64,000 nt of DNA from positions 446,282 through 510,281 of the forward strand of contig CAXBGS010000005.1 of NCBI GenBank assembly GCA_963975425.1, in the 5' to 3' direction. A program made the translations under genes and the position numbers. The DNA comes from CAXBGS01 sp963975425 (GTDB lineage Bacteria; Planctomycetota; Planctomycetia; Pirellulales; Pirellulaceae). Positions 48,087 to 57,381 of the stretch are shown piece after piece; the first letter of the stretch is position 1, and each line of letters begins with the position of its first letter. The notes below the pieces were generated by a model, which saw only the letters and a list, made by a program, of their open reading frames with translations, was not told the DNA's origin and did not search any database.

Positions 48087-48680
48087 CTAAACAAACTCTT
48101 GCCTAGAACTCTTGTCTAGATCCATGAATTCGAATCCGAAACGCAACTTTAAGGATCGAACGAGGCACGTCGAATGCCGGCTGAGGTTGTTTTCCAGCGA
48201 AGAATGGCCAACCCGAACGAGGACGCCAGCCAGACGGTGTTGCCCGGTTAGGGGACGGAAGTTGCAACGGGATTTCCACGAGATCGTATCTTCAGGAATT
48301 CGCTTCTTCAGGAATTCGCTGCTTGCGATCAATTCGTTTGCCGTCCGTCCGACAGACGCTAATTTCGACCCGATCAACGCGTTTGTGCCGTCGAATCGGA
48401 TCGTTTGCGGAGCGGGAAAACCGGAGTCATCGTATAGTGCCGCAATCTTCACCTGGTCGGTGAACTCTAAGCGGCGTGCTCCCCAAACCCTTTCTCCCAC
48501 CTGATCGATATTCCCAAAACACTTGAACTCGTCGTTAATCAAGGACAGATTTGACCTTCGATCATGCCGAGAGAGAACCATATCGTTCCAACCTGCATCG
48601 CAAGTTGATTTCGGCTTTCTGGCCACGACACGTAAGTCCCTGTTCGACATCGCCGTGAATATCACATCCAAGCACCACAC
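48087..48680 (-). other. Open frame of doubtful coding value
   Basis: 197 codons are open on the - strand but composition is unlike neighbouring proteins (high Arg, Ser, Cys; no domain). The region contains a 16-base direct duplication at 48291-48322 and, at its 3' end, one copy of the repeated 25-base element described below. I regard it as decayed sequence, possibly with a real but altered gene. No function is proposed. Confidence 0.3.
48126..48150. repeat. Dispersed 25-base element, copy 1
   Basis: Core AATCCGAAACGCAA with GAATTC in front. Two further copies are at 52661-52685 and 57357-57381. Copies 1 and 3 differ by one base; copy 2 has four changes. Each lies at the edge of a gene of uncertain status in the decayed or cassette region. 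Confidence 0.75.
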
Positions 48681-48895
48681 GAACTGTCCTCACAACATCC
48701 GAAGTCACCGATGTGACGAATTCACACGAATCAAACAAATACATATTCGTGATCAAATGAAGAACGCGACCAAAGTCAGCGCAACGTCTTGCGTTGCAGC
48801 GATCGAAAGAATCGCAGGCCATCGCCCACGGTTTTTAAGGCGGGTCCAACAATCATCGCTCTTGGTCCGATTTGAAACGTTCAGCCTTTACCGAA

Positions 48896-49258
48896 TCAGC
48901 CGTGATCGCGGTTTCGCCGACGGACAGCGTATCCGAACACCCCAAGTGTAAGAAAAACAATCGATGAAGGCTCAGGAACGGAACTTGTTGTAAACGTAAT
49001 AAATGACTCATTGAGGTAACCAGATGCGCCAAATCCAGTTGAGAAACTGTCGCGCGCGTCATCGGTGATATCAAAAACACCTATATGAGCCTTGTAGTCA
49101 GTACCGGCTAGAAGGCTTCCCGCCGGGATCACTGCGTTTGTGTCTCCAATTCCTTCGATGTAAAACACCACCTCACCTTCTGCATCTTCCATAAAAAGAT
49201 GAAACCCGTCTGCTGGCGGACTATTCCATGTGAAGTTAAACGGCTTTGACGGATCCAT
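48896..49258 (-). pseudogene. C-terminal piece of a PEP-CTERM protein
   Basis: 120 codons ending in a textbook PEP-CTERM sorting signal: VPEPSS, a hydrophobic helix and RRRNRDHG. The remainder looks like a beta-sandwich surface domain. There is no signal peptide, and a TAG lies eight codons before the first ATG. In another frame just upstream the sequence DAAFAAYDATSV could be the continuation, so a frameshift plus stop seems to have split a longer exported protein. Exosortase-dependent anchoring is the known role of the signal. Confidence 0.65.
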
Positions 49259-50065
49259 GCTCTGAACATCGCTGAGTACCTATGTACGCTTGTTGCATCA
49301 TAGGCAGCGAATGCAGCGTCCATGGCACCGCATCACACACGACAAATCCTGCGTTACTACATCACTAACTTCACGCTTCGAGCTTTAGCTTACTGCTTGC
49401 CACTCGTCGCCGGATCAAAGCGTTAAACAGTTGCATTGAGGCTCTAGCGGGGTCCCCAAAACATATGAAAGATCACCCAAATTCATATCGATGCATTTCA
49501 TTCACTAAGATCCTGGTGAATCAATTTTTGCGTCCAACATCGTCGATCCACCTCCGTTCGATCCGTCAAGGTCTAACCAGTTGTCTTGACACTCGCGCGC
49601 CGACATTCCCCACCCGCTCGCGTCGCCCAGGTTACTTTGCCGTCGCGGCAGCGTGACTTGATAGCCATGCATTTGCTTCAAGTGGATGCGGGAAAGCATT
49701 TGTGCACTAACACGAACAAAAGAAAACGTCAGAAGATGTAGCACATTAAAATCATCACACCGGCAATCGCGATCAGAAACGCAGTCTTGGCCCTCGATTT
49801 TGCAGCGAAAACGATCATTGAGCGTGAGAACATTTGCATCAGTCTATCAATCTATCTTACGAATAAAAAACTCATAGACTCTGTGGCTTGAGCCAAGTCG
49901 CCCGATGTCCGGACTGATCAGTCTACGATTGTATCCTGCGTGACGCCCCAACTAGCTGTCGCTTAAAGCATTGACATCTCAATCTTTCAACTCTTTCTAT
50001 CATGATCCTTGCGCGACAAATGCAATCGTGAATTGATAACCAGAAGGCAAATTTCGTGCGCCAAT
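49259..50065. other. Gene-poor decayed stretch
   Basis: About 800 bases, visibly more AT-rich than the first 45 kb, with only short broken frames. A 79-codon - strand frame at 49505-49744 ends in SNGGGSTMLDAKIDSPGS and may be another surface-protein remnant. No RNA gene or repeat is clear. Confidence 0.4.
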
Positions 50066-50383
50066 TCACTTTAGCAGCTTGTACATGACATATGCGTCAA
50101 CATAACCCATGGCCGGGTGGTCAAAAGCCCCAGGAAGCGCCCCAACGATTTCAAACCCCAATTTCTACCACAGCCTTACAGCACCGGTGTTAGTCGCGAC
50201 GACCAAGTTGAATCGCATGGCACGAAAACCATGTGCCAACGCTTCGCGTTGCGAGTGCTGACACATCTCGGATGCTACACCGAGTCCACGCGCCGCATCG
50301 GAAAAGATGTATCCGCAATTGGACGGTGCCAAGCTGAACCGAGACGGCGACGAGACTGACGAGCAAGTGGGTTTGACGAGCAT
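50066..50383 (-). pseudogene. GNAT acetyltransferase with internal stop
   Basis: The - strand frame reads GYIFSDAARGLGVASEM (the GNAT acetyl-CoA loop, R-x-x-G-x-A), then MRFNLVVATNTGAVRLW, a TAG at 50165-50167, and continues in the same frame KLGFEIVGALPGAFDHPAMG and YVDAYVMYKLLK to TGA. In intact relatives the stop position is Gln, so CAG to TAG is the simplest explanation. The N-terminal half is also missing or scrambled. It would have acetylated a small molecule or peptide. Confidence 0.8.
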
Positions 50384-50808
50384 CGATCACCAGGGGCATC
50401 AAAGCGATGGCGACGATGCCGAATCCAAAACCGATTCTGCTGTGGACGAAACCGGCAAAAGAGCGATCAACGCGACCATGATCAGAGCGGGGATAAACCA
50501 TCCGGTGATCGCTTGAGTTTCACTGGAGGATTGCGTAACGGTATCCCTCAGTAGCTGGTCGCCGGTTATAAACATGCAGACTGCAATGATGCCGCGGTTG
50601 GCGTTGTGTTTTGGTCGGAAGTGTCGAACGGTTGTACAACGGACAATATTGTGGCTGGTCGATTGTGTCTTTGATGTCGTATTGCCGATCAAGATTTTGG
50701 CTTGGTACGGTGGATCGCTAAAATTGGTATTGCTTGGTGACTCTCTGTCTAAGTGGACTCGGCAGAGCCAACACTCAACTCAAACAGGCTGGCAGCCTGT
50801 GCTACGTG
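50384..50808. other. Possible remnants of a membrane protein
   Basis: Two different - strand frames carry hydrophobic segments: WFIPALIMVALIALLPV near 50430-50490 and GFGIVAIALMPLVIDA near 50370-50430. They could be pieces of one frameshifted membrane protein, or chance. No intact gene. Confidence 0.25.
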
Positions 50809-51549
50809 TTACAAAAACGCTTTGTCCCGTATCGCGGCCATGTCGCCTTCGACCACGGTTTGCGAAAAAACGGAGTACGATTCGCTGACCAATTCAGCAA
50901 ACTGGCCGACCCAGGCGTGAAAGGCTCGCGCGTCGATCGCGCCACACACGGTGCTCGCGACTTCGCCGGCCGGTACCGCGATCTGCCGGAAGCCCGTAGC
51001 TGTCCCCATGTCCGATTGCGTTGGACCGGGATAGACGCTGACGACAAGCGTCCCCTGATCGGCAAGTTGGTCTTTCAGGCTTTGCGTGATCGAATAAGAG
51101 GCAGCCTTGGAGACACAATAGGTTGCGAAGGCCGCGGAAGCCCGCACCGAAGCGACGCTGTTGATCTGCACCGGCGCGCCGCCCCCATTCTTTTGCCGAA
51201 TCGGTGCGAACGCTTGTGCCATCCGCATCAACCCAAAGGTGTTGATCCGCAATTCGTCGGCCAACGCGTCGATCAAGTCGCGGTCGAACGCCATTTTCAT
51301 TCGCATGATGCCGGCGTTATTGATGACGATTTCGACATCCATTGCCTGCGACGCCGCGATGTCAATCGTTTTGGCTAAATCCGAGTCGATTCGGATCGGG
51401 TGAACGAGGTTGCCAGATCGTTCGATCAGTTCGCTGGCCGAATCTGGGTCTCTGACCGCCGCGTAAACTTCGGCAGCTCCGCGTTCGATGGCTGTATCGA
51501 AGATCGATCGACCGATACCGCGGTTGGCTCCCGTGACCAGGACTATTTT
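50809..51549 (-). pseudogene. Short-chain dehydrogenase lacking a start codon
   Basis: The frame encodes an almost complete SDR: cofactor loop VTGANRGIGRS at the very beginning, VINNAGI, active-site YCVSK with a Ser near position 130 (NSVASVRA) and PGPTQSDM. A TAA lies only one codon before the coding sequence, and no ATG, GTG or TTG precedes the Rossmann loop; the first ATG is at 51342, beyond it. A CTG at 51540 is the only candidate. A one-base loss in the A-run at 51546-51551 would explain this. Either a recent pseudogene or a rare CTG start. About 245 residues if made. Confidence 0.7.
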
Positions 51550-51661
51550 TTAGTGTGGTGCTGTTTTTAAGGTTGGTTCTTGACGCGCAGAACAGATGTC
51601 TGTGACTGTTCGTCCGGGATAGCCAAGTCGGTTGCTTCGAAAAACATCTGGGATAAATGGT

Positions 51662-52621
51662 CTACATTGGCGTGAGCGAATATTTGCCTTGCGTGCGAAC
51701 GTAGATGGTGCACTCATCGTCGCAAGTCAGTCGATGAGTCGACGGACCGTCGGAGCCGAAGTAGCTGCCAGTCGAAAGCGTTTTGGTTGCCGAATCACTC
51801 GCGTTGCCCTTAAGATGCAAATTCGTTTCGCCCTTGATGACGACGAGTCGCAGTGTCGGACTTGGGGTGGTCAACTCGCCGTCGAAACCGGCTGGAAGTT
51901 TCAACATCGTCCCGACGACTCGATTGCCATTGGGCTTACCCCACAAGAAAGTCAACTGAGCGTTCTGAGACGCGTCGGCTTTCGCTTCGCCTTCAATCCA
52001 AGTCGTATCGGATGCGTCCATCCAGACGATATTCGATGCATCTACGTTGACCGGACGTTCGCCGTTGTCAAAGGCCTCATCGGGTGCTTTGACCAGATAC
52101 GGGCCGCTTTGAATCTCGACGTAACCGATACTCTGTGTCCGTGCGGCGGTGATATGGACTTCGCCTGCCGGTTGGGTCCACCACGAACCCGCTGGCATCC
52201 ACATCCGTTCGGCTGCGGGGTCGTCGTTGTGCACCCCGCCACCAATCACGATGCCGCGATAAGTGATGTTGTGAATGTGGGGAGGCGAAGAGAAGCCTTC
52301 TTTGAATTTGACCAGAAAGCCAGATTGGCCGTCTTGGGTCTGGTCTCCCCACAACGTTCCCGCCGCCGGGCTGGCGTCACCGCGAGCCGGATTGAGGTAC
52401 TGCCATTTAATATCGGAGGCGAGGACGACCGTGATCTTCGAGGGCTTGGGTCGCCGCAGAGCCGAATCGAGCGAGGCGTGCGGAGCTGTCACATTGCTCG
52501 CCGTTGCAGGTTGGGCGTGCGTTTGTGCGGAGCCGATGGCGGAGCCGATCAGCAGCAGAGGCAGCGCCAGATAGAAGGCGAGTCGAGCTTGAGTAAAAAA
52601 GCTGGCGTGTTTTTCGCGCAT
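51662..52621 (-). CDS. Exported DUF4437 (double cupin) protein
   Basis: A 319-residue protein with signal peptide (FYLALPLLLIGSAIGSA, cleaved near residue 36) and two cupin-like barrels. The first has PPHIHNITYRGIVIGG with His residues suited to metal binding; the second begins around LTFLWGKPNGNRVVGTMLKL. DUF4437 proteins have no established function. AGGAAAG lies before the ATG at 52621. Unlike its surroundings the gene looks intact. Confidence 0.85.
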   Translation of the reverse strand: MREKHASFFTQARLAFYLALPLLLIGSAIGSAQTHAQPATASNVTAPHASLDSALRRPKPSKITVVLASDIKWQYLNPARGDASPAAGTLWGDQTQDGQSGFLVKFKEGFSSPPHIHNITYRGIVIGGGVHNDDPAAERMWMPAGSWWTQPAGEVHITAARTQSIGYVEIQSGPYLVKAPDEAFDNGERPVNVDASNIVWMDASDTTWIEGEAKADASQNAQLTFLWGKPNGNRVVGTMLKLPAGFDGELTTPSPTLRLVVIKGETNLHLKGNASDSATKTLSTGSYFGSDGPSTHRLTCDDECTIYVRTQGKYSLTPM

Positions 52622-52660
52622 TGTTGGCTTTCCTGATCGTTGTCTGAGGTGCCGAATCGT

Positions 52661-52685
52661 GAACTTAAATCCGAAACGCAATTAT
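52661..52685. repeat. Dispersed 25-base element, copy 2
   Basis: GAACTTAAATCCGAAACGCA and five more bases; 40 bases upstream of the DUF4437 start. See copy 1. Confidence 0.7.
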
Positions 52686-52737
52686 TGGGTTTGAATTCAC
52701 ACTGCTTACTTTCGGCTTACTTAGGGCGCCTACCCTT

Positions 52738-52893
52738 TTAAGATGAGAAAGCACGACAAGCCAGCCCCGCCCCGAGTATTGCGATTGATGAAGGCTGTGG
52801 AACCGCGACTTGATCGCCAATGGTCAAGACGATTGAGTCGCCCGCCACGTTGGTCAGCGCCCAGCGATGCCCAGCAGGTACGACAAAAAGCAT
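52738..52893 (-). pseudogene. Fragment resembling a PEP-CTERM C-terminus
   Basis: A 51-codon - strand piece ending VPQPSSIAILGAGLACRAF. The PxPSS plus hydrophobic tail and a final Arg recall the PEP-CTERM signal, with Gln for Glu. The frame continues upstream without start or signal peptide. Low-confidence remnant. Confidence 0.35.
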
Positions 52894-53090
52894 GGCGGAA
52901 CCTAGCGTACCGAGGGAAAGAGTGGTCGCAAAGCCTCGGCGTCGCCCCCAAAAACGAACGCGACGAGGACATCCGACAAACGCCGATAGTCCCGAACATA
53001 GTTACCGGGAATAATTCCCCAACTGAGAGTGTTGGCACAAACGAGGATTTGATGCACGCAGTGGTATTTCGATGGCAGATCGGAAGGGCT

Positions 53091-53168
53091 GGTGTGGTGG
53101 CGACGACTGACATGCGAGCAAACGCACACAGTGCCGACTGCCGCTCCGTCACCATCGCATGGTTATCC
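53091..53168 (-). repeat. attC-like site 1 (right half conserved)
   Basis: The right arm GCTCCGTCACCATCGCATGG plus TTATCC is identical to that of the site at 62912-63002. The left arm (GGTGTGGTGGCGACGACTG) pairs only partly and no AAC box is clear. It directly follows the stop of the gene at 53174. Confidence 0.6.
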
Positions 53169-53173
53169 CGCTA

Positions 53174-53596
53174 CTATCGTTTGTGGTGACGCCAAGCGTC
53201 CCACTCCTTGAGGACATCCTCGGTGTTGTCGACCCATTTTTTCGCTGGCAGCAAGTAAAATCGCACCGGATCAGGTGGAACAGGGAAACCCCTAAATACG
53301 AGACTGGGAGACCTATCTGCTTGATACGTCATCACGGCATTCGATACAAGGAACACCGATGATCCACCAGCCCTTGAGTCGGTGCGAGTGAGAGAGGTTT
53401 GATTTAAATTAAAGTACGTGTGAATCTTTCCGTCGGAACGACTTGTCTGCGTAGCCCAATGCATAAACGCCGATCGCATCTCACATAAACGCACACGTTC
53501 AAGATAGCTGCGATATTGCAGAACCGCGAAAAAAGTAACCGCGGAAATTGCGACGACCACGAATACAGAGCGAATTCCAAAGCGAAACTTTCGCAT
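53174..53596 (-). CDS. Small single-pass membrane protein
   Basis: A 140-residue protein: short basic N-terminus, one transmembrane helix (VFVVVAISAVTFFAVL, about residues 11-27), then an extracytoplasmic domain rich in Ser/Thr/Arg ending EWDAWRHHKR. No family is recognised. The ATG at 53596 has GAG nine bases upstream. Its stop lies six bases from the attC-like box, as expected of a cassette gene. Confidence 0.7.
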   Translation of the reverse strand: MRKFRFGIRSVFVVVAISAVTFFAVLQYRSYLERVRLCEMRSAFMHWATQTSRSDGKIHTYFNLNQTSLTRTDSRAGGSSVFLVSNAVMTYQADRSPSLVFRGFPVPPDPVRFYLLPAKKWVDNTEDVLKEWDAWRHHKR

Positions 53597-54493
53597 GAGG
53601 CAAAACTCATTCAGATAAAGAATGCATTAAGTCTGTGCGTCGATGCGAGTCGGCTGGATTTACCTGCGGATCAAGCCGTGATTGGCTCTTTCGCGACATC
53701 ACAATCAATCGCGGTTCGAACGACTGACGCCTCCAACCACGGATACTCGCACAATGAACCTTTCAGTGGACCTGCGTAAGTTCAACACCGTCTGGTGTTT
53801 CTATCTTAGCGAAAAATTGCAAGTACCAATCCCAGAATTTTGGCCACACTCGATCACCTGCTGAATACCCATCGAGTCGACTTGTTCATTATGGATGCCT
53901 GCGGGTCGACGGCAGCATCCGCGATACTCGTCGGACGCGAGGGATCAAAGACTCCTTGATCACCCTATCGTCCGAACCTCACCCACCAGCACGCGTGCAC
54001 GAGCGACTGAACAAGACTCCCCCTACGCCGAGATCACTGACCACGCTTGGCACTAGTTGAGCCCGACAACCCTCGCCGGGGATGTCGCCGTAGAGACCGC
54101 CATTTGCCGGCGATAGATTCAACCGGATCGATAGCACTGCAAGGAATGATGAAACGAAGCCGTTAAGTGGACCGGCACGAAACTGTGCCAAGGCTTCAAC
54201 ACCCCGAATAGCCATTGTGCACCGAACCGGACTCGTCAATTGCAAAACATTCCGACGCCATAAAACACAACAACCAGAGCACGTAAGAGAAAGACTAAAA
54301 AGTGGCCAGACGCCTCTGGTCAAACCAAGGACTTCATCGTCGGAAAGGTTCATCGGGATCTGGTTTTCGATTTCAAAGTCGTGCCCACCGCCGATCCATT
54401 GCATACGACAGTTACCCGTTGAATGTCGGCCAAGCACTGCTTCAGGTTTGGGATCGCCGGATTGATGATCGCCTTTGTTCAATTCGCGTTAGT
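53597..54493. other. Cassette region without a clear gene
   Basis: About 900 bases. A 167-codon - strand frame (53979-54482) has no recognisable domain. At 54411-54417 GTTACCC, preceded by GCATACGACA, matches the right end of the site at 60791-60882 and probably marks a decayed attC. Old, eroded cassettes are the likely content. Confidence 0.4.
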
Positions 54494-54796
54494 TTATTCG
54501 CCGATACGAAGTTCAACCTCTTTCTCCCCTCTTCGCACGAGTACGGATTTGTCGCTGTAGTCCGCCTCGACCAATTCTATACCGTCGACAATTTCACCTA
54601 TGGATAACCTGTACTGCTTTGGTGGATCAGCATCAAAGTCAATTAGCACAACCTCCGGCACATTGCCGTTTCCAGGTGACGCGGGCGAAATAGCGCCGAG
54701 CTGCAACCCTGTGGGTGTCGAAGTCTTGGAACAACCCATAAGAACCAAAAACAGGGCAATGGCTGCCGCTGAGTGAATTTGGAAGCGATTCCTCAT
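54494..54796 (-). CDS. Small lipoprotein
   Basis: A 100-residue protein with a lipoprotein signal (IALFLVLMGCSK, lipid Cys near residue 22), followed by a short beta-rich domain (PEVVLIDFDADPPKQYRL). No family assigned. The ATG at 54796 has AAAGG nine bases upstream. AACTAAC, close to an attC R'' box, follows the stop at once. Confidence 0.7.
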   Translation of the reverse strand: MRNRFQIHSAAAIALFLVLMGCSKTSTPTGLQLGAISPASPGNGNVPEVVLIDFDADPPKQYRLSIGEIVDGIELVEADYSDKSVLVRRGEKEVELRIGE

Positions 54797-54934
54797 TCGT
54801 GTATACCTTTCGTCCAAACTCTGACTTACAGAATGCGTAGCGGTGGCTTTATCCCGATGAGCTTACTTGATCAACCAACACCAGATTTCAACTCGGCCGC
54901 CCTTTACCAACGCATTGCCATGCCCCATCACTCG

Positions 54935-55339
54935 TCACTTCTCGGGCTGAATCAGACCGCCGTCGATTAGAGCAACGAGCGGCGCAAGTTGTGAGAGCTG
55001 GGTCTCAGTCCCCGTTCCTACAATTCGATTGGCACGCGTGTCAGCGCCGATCAACAAACCCAGACTAACGGATCGTGCAAGTAGACGCTCAAGCGATGGC
55101 CGGATCGCATTTGCTTCACTCTCGGAGAGTGAATACGTAAAAGTCATTCGCATGTCTTGATGCTCCGCCAGACGCTCGAGTTCCTTCACTCGCCCTGCAA
55201 GAGCCGACACTTCGTTTTCAAGTGCAGCGATGCGGTCATCACTTGACGGCCTGACCTCTTGAGGCAACTGCCCGATAGATGCTGAAACGCTAAACGACAG
55301 TGCGAACAACAGCGTACACAAGCATACGTATTTAGACAT
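54935..55339 (-). CDS. Exported coiled-coil protein
   Basis: A 134-residue protein with a signal peptide (LCTLLFALSFSVSASIG), a coiled coil (RIAALENEVSALAGRVKELE) and a C-terminal part with TRANRIVGTGTETQLSQLAP, reminiscent of the short repeats of secretin N-domains. Too short for a secretin. The ATG at 55339 is used because the signal starts there; the frame is open further upstream. Function unknown. Confidence 0.65.
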   Translation of the reverse strand: MSKYVCLCTLLFALSFSVSASIGQLPQEVRPSSDDRIAALENEVSALAGRVKELERLAEHQDMRMTFTYSLSESEANAIRPSLERLLARSVSLGLLIGADTRANRIVGTGTETQLSQLAPLVALIDGGLIQPEK

Positions 55340-55513
55340 ATCAGACGTCCCGAGGCCAGCGAACGAACCAACTGCGCCTCGAGCAACACTCAAAGCAATG
55401 CGGATTATACGGCGAACGAACCATACAATGCAATTTTGCTGTAACGTCAGGGCCTGCCGCGCCGCGGCGAACAACCGGGTACTGTCATAACGTTGTGTTG
55501 CTGAGAAAAAACT

Positions 55514-55648
55514 TTATTCAAAGACACTAGGAAATAGCATCATGATCCCTAGCATCGCCATCACGAGAGCGATAAACCCAGCTGAACACAGCAGCATCCA
55601 GGAAAACCAACGAGGAAATGGGTCGCGTGGTTCATGTTCTTGATGCAT
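55514..55648 (-). CDS. Very small membrane protein (44 residues)
   Basis: MHQEHEPRDPFPRWFSWMLL and a hydrophobic helix ending FPSVFE. One transmembrane segment, charged N-terminus. It begins only 23 bases after the GTTAGGC box of the neighbouring attC-like site, the short leader expected of a cassette gene. No family known. Confidence 0.55.
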   Translation of the reverse strand: MHQEHEPRDPFPRWFSWMLLCSAGFIALVMAMLGIMMLFPSVFE

Positions 55649-55670
55649 GGTTTTCCATTCATGTTTAAAT

Positions 55671-55744
55671 GCCTAACAACTCGCTCAGATTGTTGCAGCA
55701 CAATCGAGCAGATCGACGATCGTCCAAACTCTGGCCGGTTAGGT
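55671..55744 (-). repeat. attC-like site 2 (canonical core boxes)
   Basis: On the - strand the ends read ACCTAAC and GTTAGGC, exact matches to the integron consensus RYYYAAC/GTTRRRY, 74 bases apart. AGAGTTTGG and the complement of CAACAATCT occupy the inner-arm positions with partial pairing; an inner hairpin GATTGT/ACAATC is present. The arms are less regular than in sites further right. Confidence 0.5.
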
Positions 55745-55765
55745 ATCCGTTGCCAATTCGACCGG

Positions 55766-57028
55766 CTACCGCGGCTTCGGTTCACCGCTTGCTTCGCCAT
55801 TTGCCAGGACTTCCCTGAGAGCCTCGACGCCACCCTCAACGAAGTTGCCCCGTGGGTCGATCAGCACATCCGTTCCCAACCCCGTTATGCCAAATCGCTC
55901 CCACGTCCTGAAGGTATTGTCGAGCACAATCGGAAAAGGAATTCCCTTTCCACCCCAAACCTTGTCGCGAACCGGGCTGAGCTTGGAATCCAAATTTTTA
56001 ACGCTATTAATCTCACCAGTGATGTCAATGCATATTCCAATAACCTCAAATCTGCTGCGGTGCTCAGCGTTGTCATTATAGAAAGCAATCATGTCGGGCA
56101 GGTGCTTCGATAAGCACGGTGCGCAGGAAAGCCCCCAAAATTCCAGCAACAACCACTTTCCACGAAAGCTGGCAATCGTTGCATCGGCGCTGACGCCGCG
56201 GGCATCCACCGCGTGCCAGTCAGGAGCCGGTTCTCCATAGCGTTCAGTAAAATCACTCCATCGACCCTCAAGCTTGGCCGATTGTTCGAGATCGCTGCGG
56301 TCTGGCGGTGCTTCGGTTAGCTGCAAAACACCCAAATCGAATTCGAGTTGGGTTCCGTCGATCGTGAAGCCTGGCTTAGGCTTGACGACCAGATCGACGT
56401 CGTCGTCATCAAGATTGGAGATCGCGTAGGCGTCAAGCTGATATCGACCAGGTGGGAGCTGAAACTGAATACGGCCATCAAATGACCCACACGACATGAC
56501 ACGATTGTTTGAGAGCGGGCGCTCGGAGTCGTGGGGCAACTCGACGTAGACGTGCGACCATGCATTGGGTTTCCCATTCACCGTCGATTGCATGCGCCCG
56601 TATACGGTGACCATCGGAACGAGCTGAATCGTGACCGGGTCGCGACTCTTGGCGTCCGCCAAAACAGAAATACCTCCTAGACGTCGTGCCGAGTCCATCG
56701 CAATAAGGGCTCGAGACCGAGAGTGAACTCTTGCGTCGAACGATCCATCGGATCGGGTAATGGATCGACGTGCCGGAAAAGCCTGCATGTCACCAAGGCT
56801 TCCCCAGAACTCGGCGAGTTGCCGCTCATCAGACAGGTTGAGCACCGTTCCATCCGACGTTGTCCCGCTACCATTTGCTCGCCACATATCGGAAACCGTC
56901 ACGTCCGCTAGAGGATTCCCTGACGAATCGACGACGACGCCGGAGATCGGCCTGAGGTCATCTGCACAGACCGTGTTACAAAAAAAAGCAACAATGATCG
57001 ACAAACTTATCGTGGGACAGACACGCAT
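55766..57028 (-). CDS. Exported TlpA/ResA-like thioredoxin with N-terminal carboxypeptidase-regulatory-like domain
   Basis: A 420-residue exported protein. Signal peptide about 1-22; a beta-sandwich carboxypeptidase-regulatory-like domain begins ISGVVVDSSGNPLADVTVSD; a second sheet domain at about 125-250; then a thioredoxin fold with GKWLLLEFWGLSCAPCLSKH. The CAPC motif is the redox pair of TlpA/ResA-type proteins, and DVLIDPRGNFVEGG is the family's cis-Pro-side region. It probably reduces disulfides in the periplasm. Its stop is 22 bases before attC-like site 2. Confidence 0.85.
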   Translation of the reverse strand: MRVCPTISLSIIVAFFCNTVCADDLRPISGVVVDSSGNPLADVTVSDMWRANGSGTTSDGTVLNLSDERQLAEFWGSLGDMQAFPARRSITRSDGSFDARVHSRSRALIAMDSARRLGGISVLADAKSRDPVTIQLVPMVTVYGRMQSTVNGKPNAWSHVYVELPHDSERPLSNNRVMSCGSFDGRIQFQLPPGRYQLDAYAISNLDDDDVDLVVKPKPGFTIDGTQLEFDLGVLQLTEAPPDRSDLEQSAKLEGRWSDFTERYGEPAPDWHAVDARGVSADATIASFRGKWLLLEFWGLSCAPCLSKHLPDMIAFYNDNAEHRSRFEVIGICIDITGEINSVKNLDSKLSPVRDKVWGGKGIPFPIVLDNTFRTWERFGITGLGTDVLIDPRGNFVEGGVEALREVLANGEASGEPKPR

Positions 57029-57258
57029 GCGTTTCTCATTAACAAACAGTAGGATTTTCGAGCACGGGCGAACGATCTTGCGACGACGATATTACCAACC
57101 ACACGTTCTTCGGTGCAATCCATGGTTCGCCAGACACCCCAACGCTGGCCTAGCCTTCAACCACCTCGGGGACACCGATTCACGCATAACAGAAATACGT
57201 TCACTAAACGCGATTCACGCCAATCACGAACGCGTTGAGCCAGCACAACCCCTCGTTG

Positions 57259-57348
57259 CGATAGCGGTAGCGATGTGCAAGCCGGGAGGAACGGTTTTCT
57301 ATTTCAAAAACCACGCAAGCCCGACTCCGTTTCATCATATGGTTATCG
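57259..57348 (-). repeat. attC-like site 3
   Basis: Left box CGATAGC (AAC changed to AGC) then GGTAGCGATG; right box CATATGGTTATCG. The arms around CAAGCCGGG and CCCGACTCCG pair, and GCAAGCCCG-CTCCGTT is shared with the site at 60791. Confidence 0.7.
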
Positions 57349-57356
57349 GCGATTGT

Positions 57357-57381
57357 GAATTCAAATCCGAAACGCAACTTT
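57357..57381. repeat. Dispersed 25-base element, copy 3
   Basis: GAATTCAAATCCGAAACGCA and five more bases, abutting attC-like site 3 and forming the last codons of the gene at 57361. Confidence 0.75.

Noticed and set aside
48112..48504. 130-codon + strand frame
   Set aside because: Arg/Ser-rich with no domain; the region carries a short duplication and looks decayed on both strands.
53979..54482. 167-codon - strand gene in the array
   Set aside because: No domain or start signal, and it crosses a probable attC remnant at 54411; more likely open by chance.
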